From assembly GCF_900460065.1 (NCBI RefSeq), contig NZ_UAVD01000026.1, positions 1 to 64,000 on the forward strand: a stretch of DNA of 64,000 nucleotides, given 5' to 3'. Made by a program: the position numbers and the translations under genes. Within the stretch, counting starts at the first letter, position 1; every line of letters begins with the position of its first letter. The notes beneath the pieces were generated by a model. The model saw only the letters and a program-made list of their open reading frames with translations. It ran no database searches and had not been told where the DNA came from. Source of the stretch: Streptomyces griseus (GTDB lineage Bacteria; Actinomycetota; Actinomycetes; Streptomycetales; Streptomycetaceae). Positions 37,617-45,164 of this stretch are shown here, one piece after another.

Positions 37617-38630
37617 TTGACCACAGACAGCACCAAAGCGGTACATCCCCACTCGGTTAGTGCCTTGTGTGACGAGGGAGCACGGCTCTACGCCAGTGCG
37701 CTGAGTGTGGGAAAAATAGCTCGCGTCGAGGCCGAAGACGCGCCGTGTCTGCTGGAATTCGCCCTGCTCCATCCCGATCCCGACGACCCCACCTGGCTGC
37801 GCCCGGTGCCGCCGTCCGCGGCGCTCACGCAGCGCCTCCACCCGATCGAGCGGGAGATCCAGGAGCGGAGGCGGCTCTCGGTGGAGCTCACCGAGGTCTT
37901 CGAGCCCTTCATGGCGATCAGTGCCCAGGCTCCGCCGACCACACACGCGATCACGGTGCTCGAAGGCATCGGCCGCATCAACGCCTCGATCGAACTCGCC
38001 CTCGCCGAGTGCCGTTCGGAAGTCCTCACCATTCAGCCGGGCGGCGGGCGCAGCGAGAACGCGCTCACCACCGCCATGGAACGCGGCCAGATGCTCACGG
38101 AACGCGGCGTCGGCATGCGCACCCTGTATCAGCACACCGTCCGCCACAGCCATGGAACCCTCAATTACGCGGCCCGAATGGCCGAGAGCAAGGTGGAGAT
38201 CCGCACCCTCGAGGAGCTGATAGAGCGGCTCATGATTTTCGACCGCACCGTCGCCTTCATACCGGCCACCGACGACCGCACCGTAGCCCTTGAGCTGCGG
38301 CACCCCGGCATCGTGGAGTACCTCGCCAAGGTCTTCGAGCAGTTCTGGCACCGTGCGGTGCCCCTTCAGGAACAGATTCCGTACGACTCCACGACGGACG
38401 GGATTTCCGGGGTGCGGCATTCGATCGCCAAACTGCTCGTCGAGGGCCATGTCGACGAGGCGATCGCCCGTCGCCTCGGCATGAACGTACGCACCTGCCG
38501 GTCGCACATCGCCAAACTCAGCGTCGCGCTGGGCAGCAACAGCAGGGCCCAGCTCGGCTATTTGATCGCGCGGTCCGGAATCCTGGAATCGGGCCCCGAT
38601 CACGCGCTCAACACCGAGCCCCGGGCGTGA
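37617..38630 (+). CDS. LuxR-type regulator with TrmB/PLD-like domain
   Basis: 337 residues from TTG, preceded by GGGGGG about 7 nt upstream; an ATG at 37596 would place that ribosome site inside the gene. Residues about 10-110 read like the actinobacterial N-terminal helix bundle (LCDEGARLYASALSVGKIA ... FEPFMAIS). A PLD/TrmB-like sugar- or ligand-sensing domain follows (INASIELALAECRSEVLTIQPGG, RGVGMRTLYQHTVRH). The C-terminal HTH reads IARRLGMNVRTCRSHIAKLSVALG. It probably controls the divergent peptide operon; ligand unknown. Confidence 0.8.
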   Translation: MTTDSTKAVHPHSVSALCDEGARLYASALSVGKIARVEAEDAPCLLEFALLHPDPDDPTWLRPVPPSAALTQRLHPIEREIQERRRLSVELTEVFEPFMAISAQAPPTTHAITVLEGIGRINASIELALAECRSEVLTIQPGGGRSENALTTAMERGQMLTERGVGMRTLYQHTVRHSHGTLNYAARMAESKVEIRTLEELIERLMIFDRTVAFIPATDDRTVALELRHPGIVEYLAKVFEQFWHRAVPLQEQIPYDSTTDGISGVRHSIAKLLVEGHVDEAIARRLGMNVRTCRSHIAKLSVALGSNSRAQLGYLIARSGILESGPDHALNTEPRA

Positions 38631-38798
38631 CCGAGCCCGGCGGCGGACGACCGTGACCCGGCGGCCGGCCGACGGGCCCCTCAACTCCCCGGCCGCCCGC
38701 CGGAATTCCGTTCCGGGGCCGCCTGCGAGAATTCCGTACGTCGGGCCTGACCGACCCGACGGGTTCCCGCCACGCGACAGAAGGACCACGAAGACCGG

Positions 38799-39338
38799 AT
38801 GCACGAAGACCGGATGCACGACACCACCGCCGTACCCGCCGCCGTCGAGGACGACCACCACGGGGAGATCCTGGTCGAACTCACGGGCGAGCAGGGTGAG
38901 ACGCTCGTGGTGAGCGGCGAGCGGATCCCCCGCGTCGTCCTCACCCGCGCCCCCGGCGCGGAGATCGACGACCACATCGCCATCGGCACCCGCGACCCCC
39001 GCCACCTCACGCTCACCGTGGACGGCCGGGAAGCGACGATCAAACCGGGCAGGGGGAGGCTCAGCCGCCGCTCCTACCGGGTCGACGTCCGCTGCGCGGG
39101 CACGTCCTACCGGCTCGTGCCCGACTCGATCCCGAGCAGCCGGCTGACCCGGAACGGCAAGCGCCTCGGCGACTTCTCCTCGGGCGGCGACCGGCGGGTG
39201 CTCGCCGAGTGGCGGGCGGAGGCCGCCGTGGAGCCGCGCGACGCGGCGATCGGCTACGCCCTGGCCGCCGCGTTCGGCACCGGCGGCCAGCCCATGTGGA
39301 TGATGGCGGTCGAAACGGTCAGCGAGTTCCTGCCGTAG
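38799..39338 (+). CDS. hypothetical protein
   Basis: 179 residues, or 174 if it starts at the second ATG (38814). The two ATGs lie in a 15-bp direct repeat (ACGAAGACCGGATGC twice). Mostly beta strands are predicted by eye (GEILVELTGEQGETLVVSG, HLTLTVDGREATIKPG, YRVDVRCAGTSYRLVPDSI), then an alpha-helical end (AIGYALAAAFGTG, MWMMAVETVSEFLP). No family is recognised. A perfect 18-bp terminator follows. Confidence 0.7.
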   Translation: MHEDRMHDTTAVPAAVEDDHHGEILVELTGEQGETLVVSGERIPRVVLTRAPGAEIDDHIAIGTRDPRHLTLTVDGREATIKPGRGRLSRRSYRVDVRCAGTSYRLVPDSIPSSRLTRNGKRLGDFSSGGDRRVLAEWRAEAAVEPRDAAIGYALAAAFGTGGQPMWMMAVETVSEFLP

Positions 39339-39357
39339 ATGCGCGCCCCGCACACGC

Positions 39358-39399
39358 CGAGGGGCCGGGAGAGCGTTCCTCCGCTCTCCCGGCCCCTCG
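39358..39399. terminator. bidirectional terminator
   Basis: A perfect 18-bp inverted repeat, CGAGGGGCCGGGAGAGCG (39358-39375) and its complement (39382-39399), with a 6-nt loop. It lies between the hypothetical gene and the end of the hspR operon. Confidence 0.92.
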
Positions 39400-39431
39400 G
39401 GCGTACTGAAGGGTCCCGCCGGGACGTGTTG

Positions 39432-39884
39432 CTAGTCCGTCGGCCGCTTCGGCTTCGGCCGCCAGACCACCAGCGCACCGGTCTGCTGCACGTCCTGGTA
39501 CGGCACGAGGTCCCGACGGTACGAGGCGTGCACCTGGGCCTCGCGCTGCCGCATGGCGACCGCCGCGCCGTCCACCGCCGCCGAGAGTTCGGCGACGCGC
39601 TGCTGGAGGGCCGCGACCTGGTTCTCCAGCTCGATGATCCGCTTGATGCCCGCGAGGTTGATGCCCTCGTCCTGCGACAGCTGCTGCACGGTGCGCAGCA
39701 GCTCGATGTCACGGGCGGAGTAGCGCCGGCCGCGCCCGGCCGTACGGTCCGGGGAGACCAGGCCGAGACGGTCGTACTGGCGCAGTGTCTGCGGGTGCAG
39801 GCCCGAGAGCTGGGCCGCGATCGAGATCACGTACACCGGGGTCTCGTCGGTCAGCTGGTACGGATTGCGTCGACGGCCGTCCAT
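39432..39884 (-). CDS. hspR: heat-shock repressor HspR
   Basis: 150 residues. A MerR-type DNA-binding protein (VYVISIAAQLSGLHPQTLRQ, YDRLGLVSPDR, GRGRRYSARDIELLR), then a coiled coil (about 85-115). It binds HAIR elements (CTTGAGT-N7-ACTCAAG) and needs DnaK as co-repressor. Last gene of the dnaK operon, 1 nt after dnaJ. It represses its own operon and clpB. Confidence 0.97.
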   Translation of the reverse strand: MDGRRRNPYQLTDETPVYVISIAAQLSGLHPQTLRQYDRLGLVSPDRTAGRGRRYSARDIELLRTVQQLSQDEGINLAGIKRIIELENQVAALQQRVAELSAAVDGAAVAMRQREAQVHASYRRDLVPYQDVQQTGALVVWRPKPKRPTD

Positions 39885-39885
39885 C

Positions 39886-41076
39886 TCAAGCTCCCTTCGC
39901 AGCCTGGAACAGTTCCGCCCGCGGGTCCTCGTCCGCGGTCGCCTTCCGGTAGGCCTCCAGGGCGTCCCGGGCCTCCTGGCCCAGGTCCCTGGGGACCGCG
40001 ACCTCCACGGTGACCAGCAGGTCGCCGCGGGTGCCGTCCTTGCGCACCGCGCCCTTGCCCCGGGCGCGCATCGTACGCCCGTTGGGGGTGCCGGCGGGGA
40101 GCTTCAGGGTGACCGGGGGGCCGCCGAGCGTGGGGACCTTGACCTCGCCGCCGAGCGTCGCCTCCGGATAGGTGACGGGCACGGTGACCGTGAGGTTGTC
40201 GCCCTTGCGGCCGAAGACCGGGTGGGCGTCGACGTGGACGACGACGTACAGATCGCCGGCCGGACCGCCGCGCTCGCCCGCGCCGCCCTTGCCGCGCAGC
40301 CGGATCCGCTGGCCGTCGGAGACGCCCGCCGGAATCCTCACCTGCATGGTGTGGGCCGACTTCGCCCGGCCGCTGCCCTTGCAGACGTCGCAGGGGTCCT
40401 GGGCGATGAGGCCCCGGCCCTTGCAGTCCACACAGGGGTCGGTGAGCGAGAAGCCGCCGCCGCTGCCGCGCGAGACCTGACCGGTGCCGACGCAGGTCGG
40501 GCAGACCCTGGGGGTGCCGTTCTTGTCGCCGGTGCCGGAACACGCCTTGCAGGGCGCCTGGCTGGACATCCGCAGCGGGACCGTGGCCCCGTCGACCGCC
40601 TCGGTGAAGCTGAGCGTCACCTCGGACTCGATGTCCTGGCCGCGCTTCGGCTGGACACGGGTGCCCGTGCCGCCGCGGTTGAACAGCCCGCCGAAGACGT
40701 CGCCGAGACCGCCCCCGCCGCCGAAGCCGCCGCCCGCGCCGCCCTGTCCGCCGCCCGGGGCGCCGCCCCCGAAGAGGTCGCCCAGGTCGAAGTTGAAGTT
40801 GCCGCCGGCACCACCGGGGCCGGGGCGGAAGCCGCCGTTGCCGAAGAGGGCGCGCGCCTCGTCGTACTCCTTGCGCTTCTTGGGGTCACCGAGGACGTCG
40901 TTCGCCTCGGAGATCTCCTTGAAGCGCTCCTCCGCCTTGGCGTCGCCCTTGTTGGCGTCCGGGTGGAACTCGCGGGCGAGCTTCCGGTACGCCTTCTTGA
41001 CCTCGGCGTCGGTGGCGTCCTTGGGGACGCCGAGGACCTTGTAGTAGTCCTTCTCGACGAAGTCCTTCGTGCTCAT
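39886..41076 (-). CDS. dnaJ: co-chaperone DnaJ
   Basis: 396 residues. J domain with HPD (FHPDANKGDAKAEERF) that stimulates DnaK ATPase, then a Gly/Phe-rich linker (about 95-150), then four zinc-finger repeats (CKACSGTG, CPTCVGTG, CVDCKGRG, CDVCKGSG), then the substrate-binding C domain. Third gene of dnaK-grpE-dnaJ-hspR. Confidence 0.97.
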   Translation of the reverse strand: MSTKDFVEKDYYKVLGVPKDATDAEVKKAYRKLAREFHPDANKGDAKAEERFKEISEANDVLGDPKKRKEYDEARALFGNGGFRPGPGGAGGNFNFDLGDLFGGGAPGGGQGGAGGGFGGGGGLGDVFGGLFNRGGTGTRVQPKRGQDIESEVTLSFTEAVDGATVPLRMSSQAPCKACSGTGDKNGTPRVCPTCVGTGQVSRGSGGGFSLTDPCVDCKGRGLIAQDPCDVCKGSGRAKSAHTMQVRIPAGVSDGQRIRLRGKGGAGERGGPAGDLYVVVHVDAHPVFGRKGDNLTVTVPVTYPEATLGGEVKVPTLGGPPVTLKLPAGTPNGRTMRARGKGAVRKDGTRGDLLVTVEVAVPRDLGQEARDALEAYRKATADEDPRAELFQAAKGA

Positions 41077-41172
41077 CGACGTCCCTCCTTCCGGACGATC
41101 GACCGAGCGGCCGGCCCGTGGGCCGGCCGCCGGGCCGGTCGGTGGACACCGTGGTGGTCGGACGCGTCGCCG

Positions 41173-41823
41173 TCAGACCTCCTCGGTGCCACCGCTCTCC
41201 TCGTCGTCTGTCTTCTCTTCCTTGGCCGCGGCGGGCGTGGCGCCCGGCTGCGGCTCGGCGACGGCCACCCGCGCGGGGCGGATGGTGCGCTCGCCGATGC
41301 GATACCCCGGCTGCAGGATCGCCACGCAGGTCGTCTCGGTGACGTCCGGCGCGTAGCTGTGCATCAGGGCCTCGTGGATCGTCGGGTCGAAGGGCTCGCC
41401 CTCCTTGCCGAACTGCTGGAGGCCCAGCTTCGCGACGGTGGTCTCCAGCGATTCGGCGACCGACTTGAAGCCGCCGACCAGCTCGCCGTGGTCCCGCGCG
41501 CGGCCGACGTCGTCGAGGACGGGCAGGAGCTCGGACAGGAGGTTCGCGACAGCGATCTCCTTGACCGTGACCCGGTCCCGCTCGACGCGGCGGCGGTAGT
41601 TCTGGTACTCGGCCTGGAGCCGCTGGAGGTCCGCGGTGCGCTCACCGAGCGCGGTGCGTGCCTGGTCCAGCTGCGCGGTCAGACCGACGGTCGGGTCGAG
41701 GTCCCCGGCCGGGGCCGCCGTCTCCTCCTCGGAGGAGTCGGCCGCCTTCGGCTCGGCGTCATCAGGGGTGGCGCCGGAGGGGACGTCGGGCTTCTCCTCG
41801 AAGCCCGGAGTCTCCTCGGTCAC
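41173..41823 (-). CDS. grpE: nucleotide exchange factor GrpE
   Basis: 216 residues. The N-terminus is acidic and of low complexity, then a long coiled coil (about 55-115) and the GrpE head ([18 protein letters not shown], with the [10 protein letters not shown] region and [11 protein letters not shown]). GTG start overlapping the dnaK stop as GTGA, so the two are translationally coupled. It releases ADP from DnaK. Confidence 0.95.
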   Translation of the reverse strand: MTEETPGFEEKPDVPSGATPDDAEPKAADSSEEETAAPAGDLDPTVGLTAQLDQARTALGERTADLQRLQAEYQNYRRRVERDRVTVKEIAVANLLSELLPVLDDVGRARDHGELVGGFKSVAESLETTVAKLGLQQFGKEGEPFDPTIHEALMHSYAPDVTETTCVAILQPGYRIGERTIRPARVAVAEPQPGATPAAAKEEKTDDEESGGTEEV

Positions 41824-43673
41824 GCCGCACCGCCCTTGGTGTCCTTCTCGTCGTCCACGATCTCGGCGTCGACGACGTCGTCATCGGCCTTCGCCTGGGC
41901 GTCGCCCGGGGCGTCGGCGCCGGGGGCCGCGCCCTCGGCCTGGGCGTTGGCGTACATCGCCTGGCCCAGCTTCTGGGAGACGGCCGCGACCTTCTCGGTG
42001 GCCGTGCGGATCTCGGCGGAGTCCTCGCCCTTGAGCTTCTCCTTCAGCTCGCCGACAGCGGTCTCCACCTCCGTCTTCACGTCCGCCGGGACCTTGTCCT
42101 CGTTGTCCTTGAGGAACTTCTCCGTCTGGTAGACGAGCTGCTCGCCCTGGTTGCGCGACTCGGCGGCCTCGCGGCGGGCGTGGTCCTCCTCCGCGTACTT
42201 CTCGGCCTCTTCACGCATCCGGTTGACCTCGTCCTTCGGCAGCGAGGAGCCGCCGGTGACGGTCATCTTCTGCTCCTTGCCGGTGCCGAGGTCCTTGGCG
42301 GCGACGTGCATGATGCCGTTGGCGTCGATGTCGAAGGCGACCTCGATCTGCGGCACACCGCGCGGGGCCGGCGGCAGACCGGTCAGCTCGAACATCCCGA
42401 GCTTCTTGTTGTACGCCGCGATCTCGCGCTCGCCCTGGTAGACCTGGATCTGCACGGACGGCTGGTTGTCCTCGGCCGTCGTGAAGATCTCGGAACGCTT
42501 GGTCGGGATCGTGGTGTTGCGCTCGATGAGCTTGGTCATGATCCCTCCCTTGGTCTCGATGCCGAGGGACAGCGGGGTGACGTCGAGGAGCAGGACGTCC
42601 TTGACCTCGCCCTTGAGGACACCGGCCTGGAGCGAGGCGCCGATGGCGACGACCTCGTCCGGGTTCACACCCTTGTTGGCCTCCTGGCCGCCGGTCAGCT
42701 CCTTGACGAGCTCGGCGACGGCGGGCATACGGGTGGAGCCACCGACGAGAACGACGTGGTCGATCTCGGAGAGCTGGATGCCCGCGTCCTTGATGACGTT
42801 GTGGAACGGGGTCTTGCAGCGGTCCAGGAGGTCCGCGGTCAGCTGCTGGAACTGCGAGCGCGTGAGCTTCTCGTCCAGGTGCAGCGGGCCCTCGGCGGAC
42901 GCCGTGATGTAGGGCAGGTTGATCGTGGTCTCGGTCGAGGACGAGAGCTCGATCTTCGCCTTCTCCGCGGCCTCGCGGAGACGCTGGAGAGCCATCTTGT
43001 CCTTGGACAGGTCCACGCCGTGCCCGTTGGCGAACTGCTTCACCAGGTAGTCGACGACGCGCTGGTCCCAGTCGTCACCACCGAGGTGGTTGTCACCGTT
43101 GGTGGCCTTCACCTCGACGACGCCGTCGCCGATCTCCAGGAGGGACACGTCGAAGGTGCCGCCACCGAGGTCGAAGACGAGGATCGTCTGGTCGTCCTTG
43201 TCGAGGCCGTACGCCAGCGCGGCGGCGGTCGGCTCGTTGACGATGCGCAGGACGTTCAGGCCCGCGATCTCGCCGGCCTCCTTCGTCGCCTGACGCTCGG
43301 AGTCGTTGAAGTACGCCGGGACGGTGATGACCGCGTCGGTCACCTTCTCGCCCAGGTAGGACTCGGCGTCGCGCTTCAGCTTCTGCAGGATGAAGGCGCT
43401 CATCTGCTGCGGGTTGAAGCTCTTGCCGTCCAGGTCGATCTTCCAGTCAGTGCCCATGTGGCGCTTGACCGAGCGGATGGTCCTGTCGACGTTGGTGACC
43501 GCCTGGCGCTTCGCGACCTCGCCGACGAGCACCTCGCCGTTCTTGGCGAAGGCGACGACGGACGGCGTGGTCCTGGCGCCCTCTGCGTTGGTGATGACGG
43601 TGGGCTCGCCGCCTTCGAGAACGCTGACGACGGAGTTAGTCGTGCCCAGGTCGATGCCGACCGCACGTGCCAT
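41820..43673 (-). CDS. dnaK: chaperone DnaK (Hsp70)
   Basis: 617 residues. ATPase domain with [18 protein letters not shown], the phosphate-2 motif [18 protein letters not shown] and the adenosine motif [15 protein letters not shown] substrate-binding domain and a helical lid follow, ending in an acidic tail ([15 protein letters not shown]). ATG preceded by TTGGAGGAATTGAA. First gene of the operon; it is also HspR's co-repressor, which closes a feedback loop. Confidence 0.98.
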   Translation of the reverse strand: MARAVGIDLGTTNSVVSVLEGGEPTVITNAEGARTTPSVVAFAKNGEVLVGEVAKRQAVTNVDRTIRSVKRHMGTDWKIDLDGKSFNPQQMSAFILQKLKRDAESYLGEKVTDAVITVPAYFNDSERQATKEAGEIAGLNVLRIVNEPTAAALAYGLDKDDQTILVFDLGGGTFDVSLLEIGDGVVEVKATNGDNHLGGDDWDQRVVDYLVKQFANGHGVDLSKDKMALQRLREAAEKAKIELSSSTETTINLPYITASAEGPLHLDEKLTRSQFQQLTADLLDRCKTPFHNVIKDAGIQLSEIDHVVLVGGSTRMPAVAELVKELTGGQEANKGVNPDEVVAIGASLQAGVLKGEVKDVLLLDVTPLSLGIETKGGIMTKLIERNTTIPTKRSEIFTTAEDNQPSVQIQVYQGEREIAAYNKKLGMFELTGLPPAPRGVPQIEVAFDIDANGIMHVAAKDLGTGKEQKMTVTGGSSLPKDEVNRMREEAEKYAEEDHARREAAESRNQGEQLVYQTEKFLKDNEDKVPADVKTEVETAVGELKEKLKGEDSAEIRTATEKVAAVSQKLGQAMYANAQAEGAAPGADAPGDAQAKADDDVVDAEIVDDEKDTKGGAA

Positions 43674-43694
43674 TTCAATTCCTCCAACTGACTA

Positions 43695-43767
43695 CTTGAG
43701 TGGATCTGACTCAAGAATGCATGACGCCGACGCCGGAGTCAACAGACCTGAGTCCCTTACGCTCAAC
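43695..43767 (-). promoter_or_regulatory. dnaK promoter with two HAIR operators
   Basis: Reverse-strand -35 TTGACT (43737-43742) and -10 CATTCT (43714-43719) are 17 nt apart. A perfect HAIR, CTTGAGT-GGATCTG-ACTCAAG (43695-43715), overlaps the -10 and start. A second degenerate one, CCTGAGT-N7-GCTCAAC (43747-43767), lies just upstream of the -35. HspR bound to both would occlude the promoter. Confidence 0.92.
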
Positions 43768-43998
43768 TTAAGTGCTTACGCGGAGCACACCCGGGGCCCA
43801 CGCACCCCCCATCCGCCCCCTCCGGCCGCCCCGGGACCGCACCCACGCACGCCACGCCCCTCACGCACCCCCCACCCCACCGTCTCACCGTGGGATCGTT
43901 CTGTCACAAAATGCCGTGAGACGGTCGCAACCGTCACCGACCGGCAGGTTTCACCGTGGATCGTCACACCATCGGACCTCGAACCCCGGGCGGGCGCG
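43768..43998. other. intergenic region before the sugar transferase
   Basis: With 43674-43767 this is the divergent gap between dnaK and the sugar-transferase gene. Apart from the dnaK promoter I see no element. Open frames cross it, but the transferase frame has no convincing ribosome site here. Confidence 0.4.
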
Positions 43999-45069
43999 AT
44001 GCAGAACGCGAGGAAGCCGCGTGCACGGCGGAAGAACCAGAAGAACCGCCGTCCGAAGACGCAGAGAAGCGAACAGGACCGGCAGGACGAACAGAGTCGC
44101 CAGGACGAGCGGGGCCGCCAGGACGAGCAGAGCCGGCGGAACGGGCCGGACGAGCGGAACGAGCGGGACGAGCGGGGCGAGCGGGGCCTGAAGCACCCGC
44201 AGCCGCGACAGACGCCACCGCTCCCCCTCCAGCCCCACCCCGCGCCGTCACCGCCACCGGCACCGCCACCGGCACCGGCACCGGGCGGGACGGAGCCGCG
44301 CCCGGAGTCGCACGCGACCCCGCACCCTCGCCGCCCCCCGCCCTCGCACCCGTACCCGGATCAGCAGCCGCCCCCGTACCCGTCCTCGCACAGGACAGCG
44401 ACAGGCGCGGGCACGGGCACGGGGACGGTCCGGGGCCAGTTCCCCTCGCGTCCCATGGCGCGGCTGGCCGGCCTCAGCGACCGGGCCGGGCGGCTCGCGG
44501 ACCGCCTCCTCCCGCGCACGCCCGCCGAACGCGTCCTCGACCTGGCCCTCGGCACCGCCCTGCTGGTCCTGACCGCCCCCGCCGTCGCCGTGGCGGCCCT
44601 CGCCCTGCGCGTGCGGCACACCCCGGGCGGCGTCTGGGACCGTCGCCCCCGGGCCGGCCTGGGCGGCCGGGTCTTCGAGCTGCGGACCCTGCGGACCCGC
44701 CGGTTCCGGCTGGACGTGTTCTCCCGCCTGCCCCACGTCGTACGCGGCGACCTCTCCCTGGTCGGCCCCGCCCCACTGGCCCCGGGCCACCCGCGGGCCA
44801 CGGGGCCCGGCGGCCGGCGGTGGCGGCGGGAGCTGCGGCCGGGACTGACCGGTCTCGCACAGGTGCGCGCCCGCTCCGGCATGCCGTGGGACGACCCCGC
44901 TCTGCTCGACCAGCACTACGCAGAGCACCATGGAGTGGTGCTCGACCTGGCGATCCTCGCCGAAGCCGCCCGCGACCCCCTGCGGAAGCGGCTCCGGAAG
45001 GCGCGTCGAACCAAGGCACACCTGAGCGACGCAGATCACCGACGACCCGGCTACAGCACGGTGGAATAA
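43999..45069 (+). CDS. sugar transferase with low-complexity N-terminus
   Basis: About 356 residues if begun at ATG 43999; the conserved part begins near MARLAG (44455). Residues about 185-340 match the bacterial sugar-transferase family that starts exopolysaccharide assembly on undecaprenyl phosphate: LVLTAPAVAVAALALRV membrane helix, SRLPHVVRGDLSLVGPAPL, ELRPGLTGLAQVRARSG, DQHYAEHHGVVLDLAILAE. The N-terminal 150 residues are Arg/Gln/Asp repeats, then Pro-rich. The start is uncertain; two frames are open in the repeat region. Confidence 0.72.
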   Translation: MQNARKPRARRKNQKNRRPKTQRSEQDRQDEQSRQDERGRQDEQSRRNGPDERNERDERGERGLKHPQPRQTPPLPLQPHPAPSPPPAPPPAPAPGGTEPRPESHATPHPRRPPPSHPYPDQQPPPYPSSHRTATGAGTGTGTVRGQFPSRPMARLAGLSDRAGRLADRLLPRTPAERVLDLALGTALLVLTAPAVAVAALALRVRHTPGGVWDRRPRAGLGGRVFELRTLRTRRFRLDVFSRLPHVVRGDLSLVGPAPLAPGHPRATGPGGRRWRRELRPGLTGLAQVRARSGMPWDDPALLDQHYAEHHGVVLDLAILAEAARDPLRKRLRKARRTKAHLSDADHRRPGYSTVE

Positions 45070-45097
45070 GTGGATAGTGTCAGCACAGACTAATTAA

Positions 45098-45132
45098 GTT
45101 ACTGCTTAGTAGTAGCGGGTAGTAGTAACCGG
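45098..45132. promoter_or_regulatory. inverted/direct repeats upstream of Fe-S oxidoreductase
   Basis: GTTACT (45098-45103) and AGTAAC (45124-45129) form an inverted pair. A small palindrome TACT-GCTT-AGTA (45100-45111) and a direct repeat TAGTAGTAGC/TAGTAGTAAC (13 nt apart) overlap it. This is the only AT-rich part of the leader, about 35-65 nt before the ATG. Looks like an operator of a TetR-type regulator; unproven. Confidence 0.5.
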
Positions 45133-45164
45133 ATCCCGCTCTCGCAGGCCCGAGGAGCCCAGAA

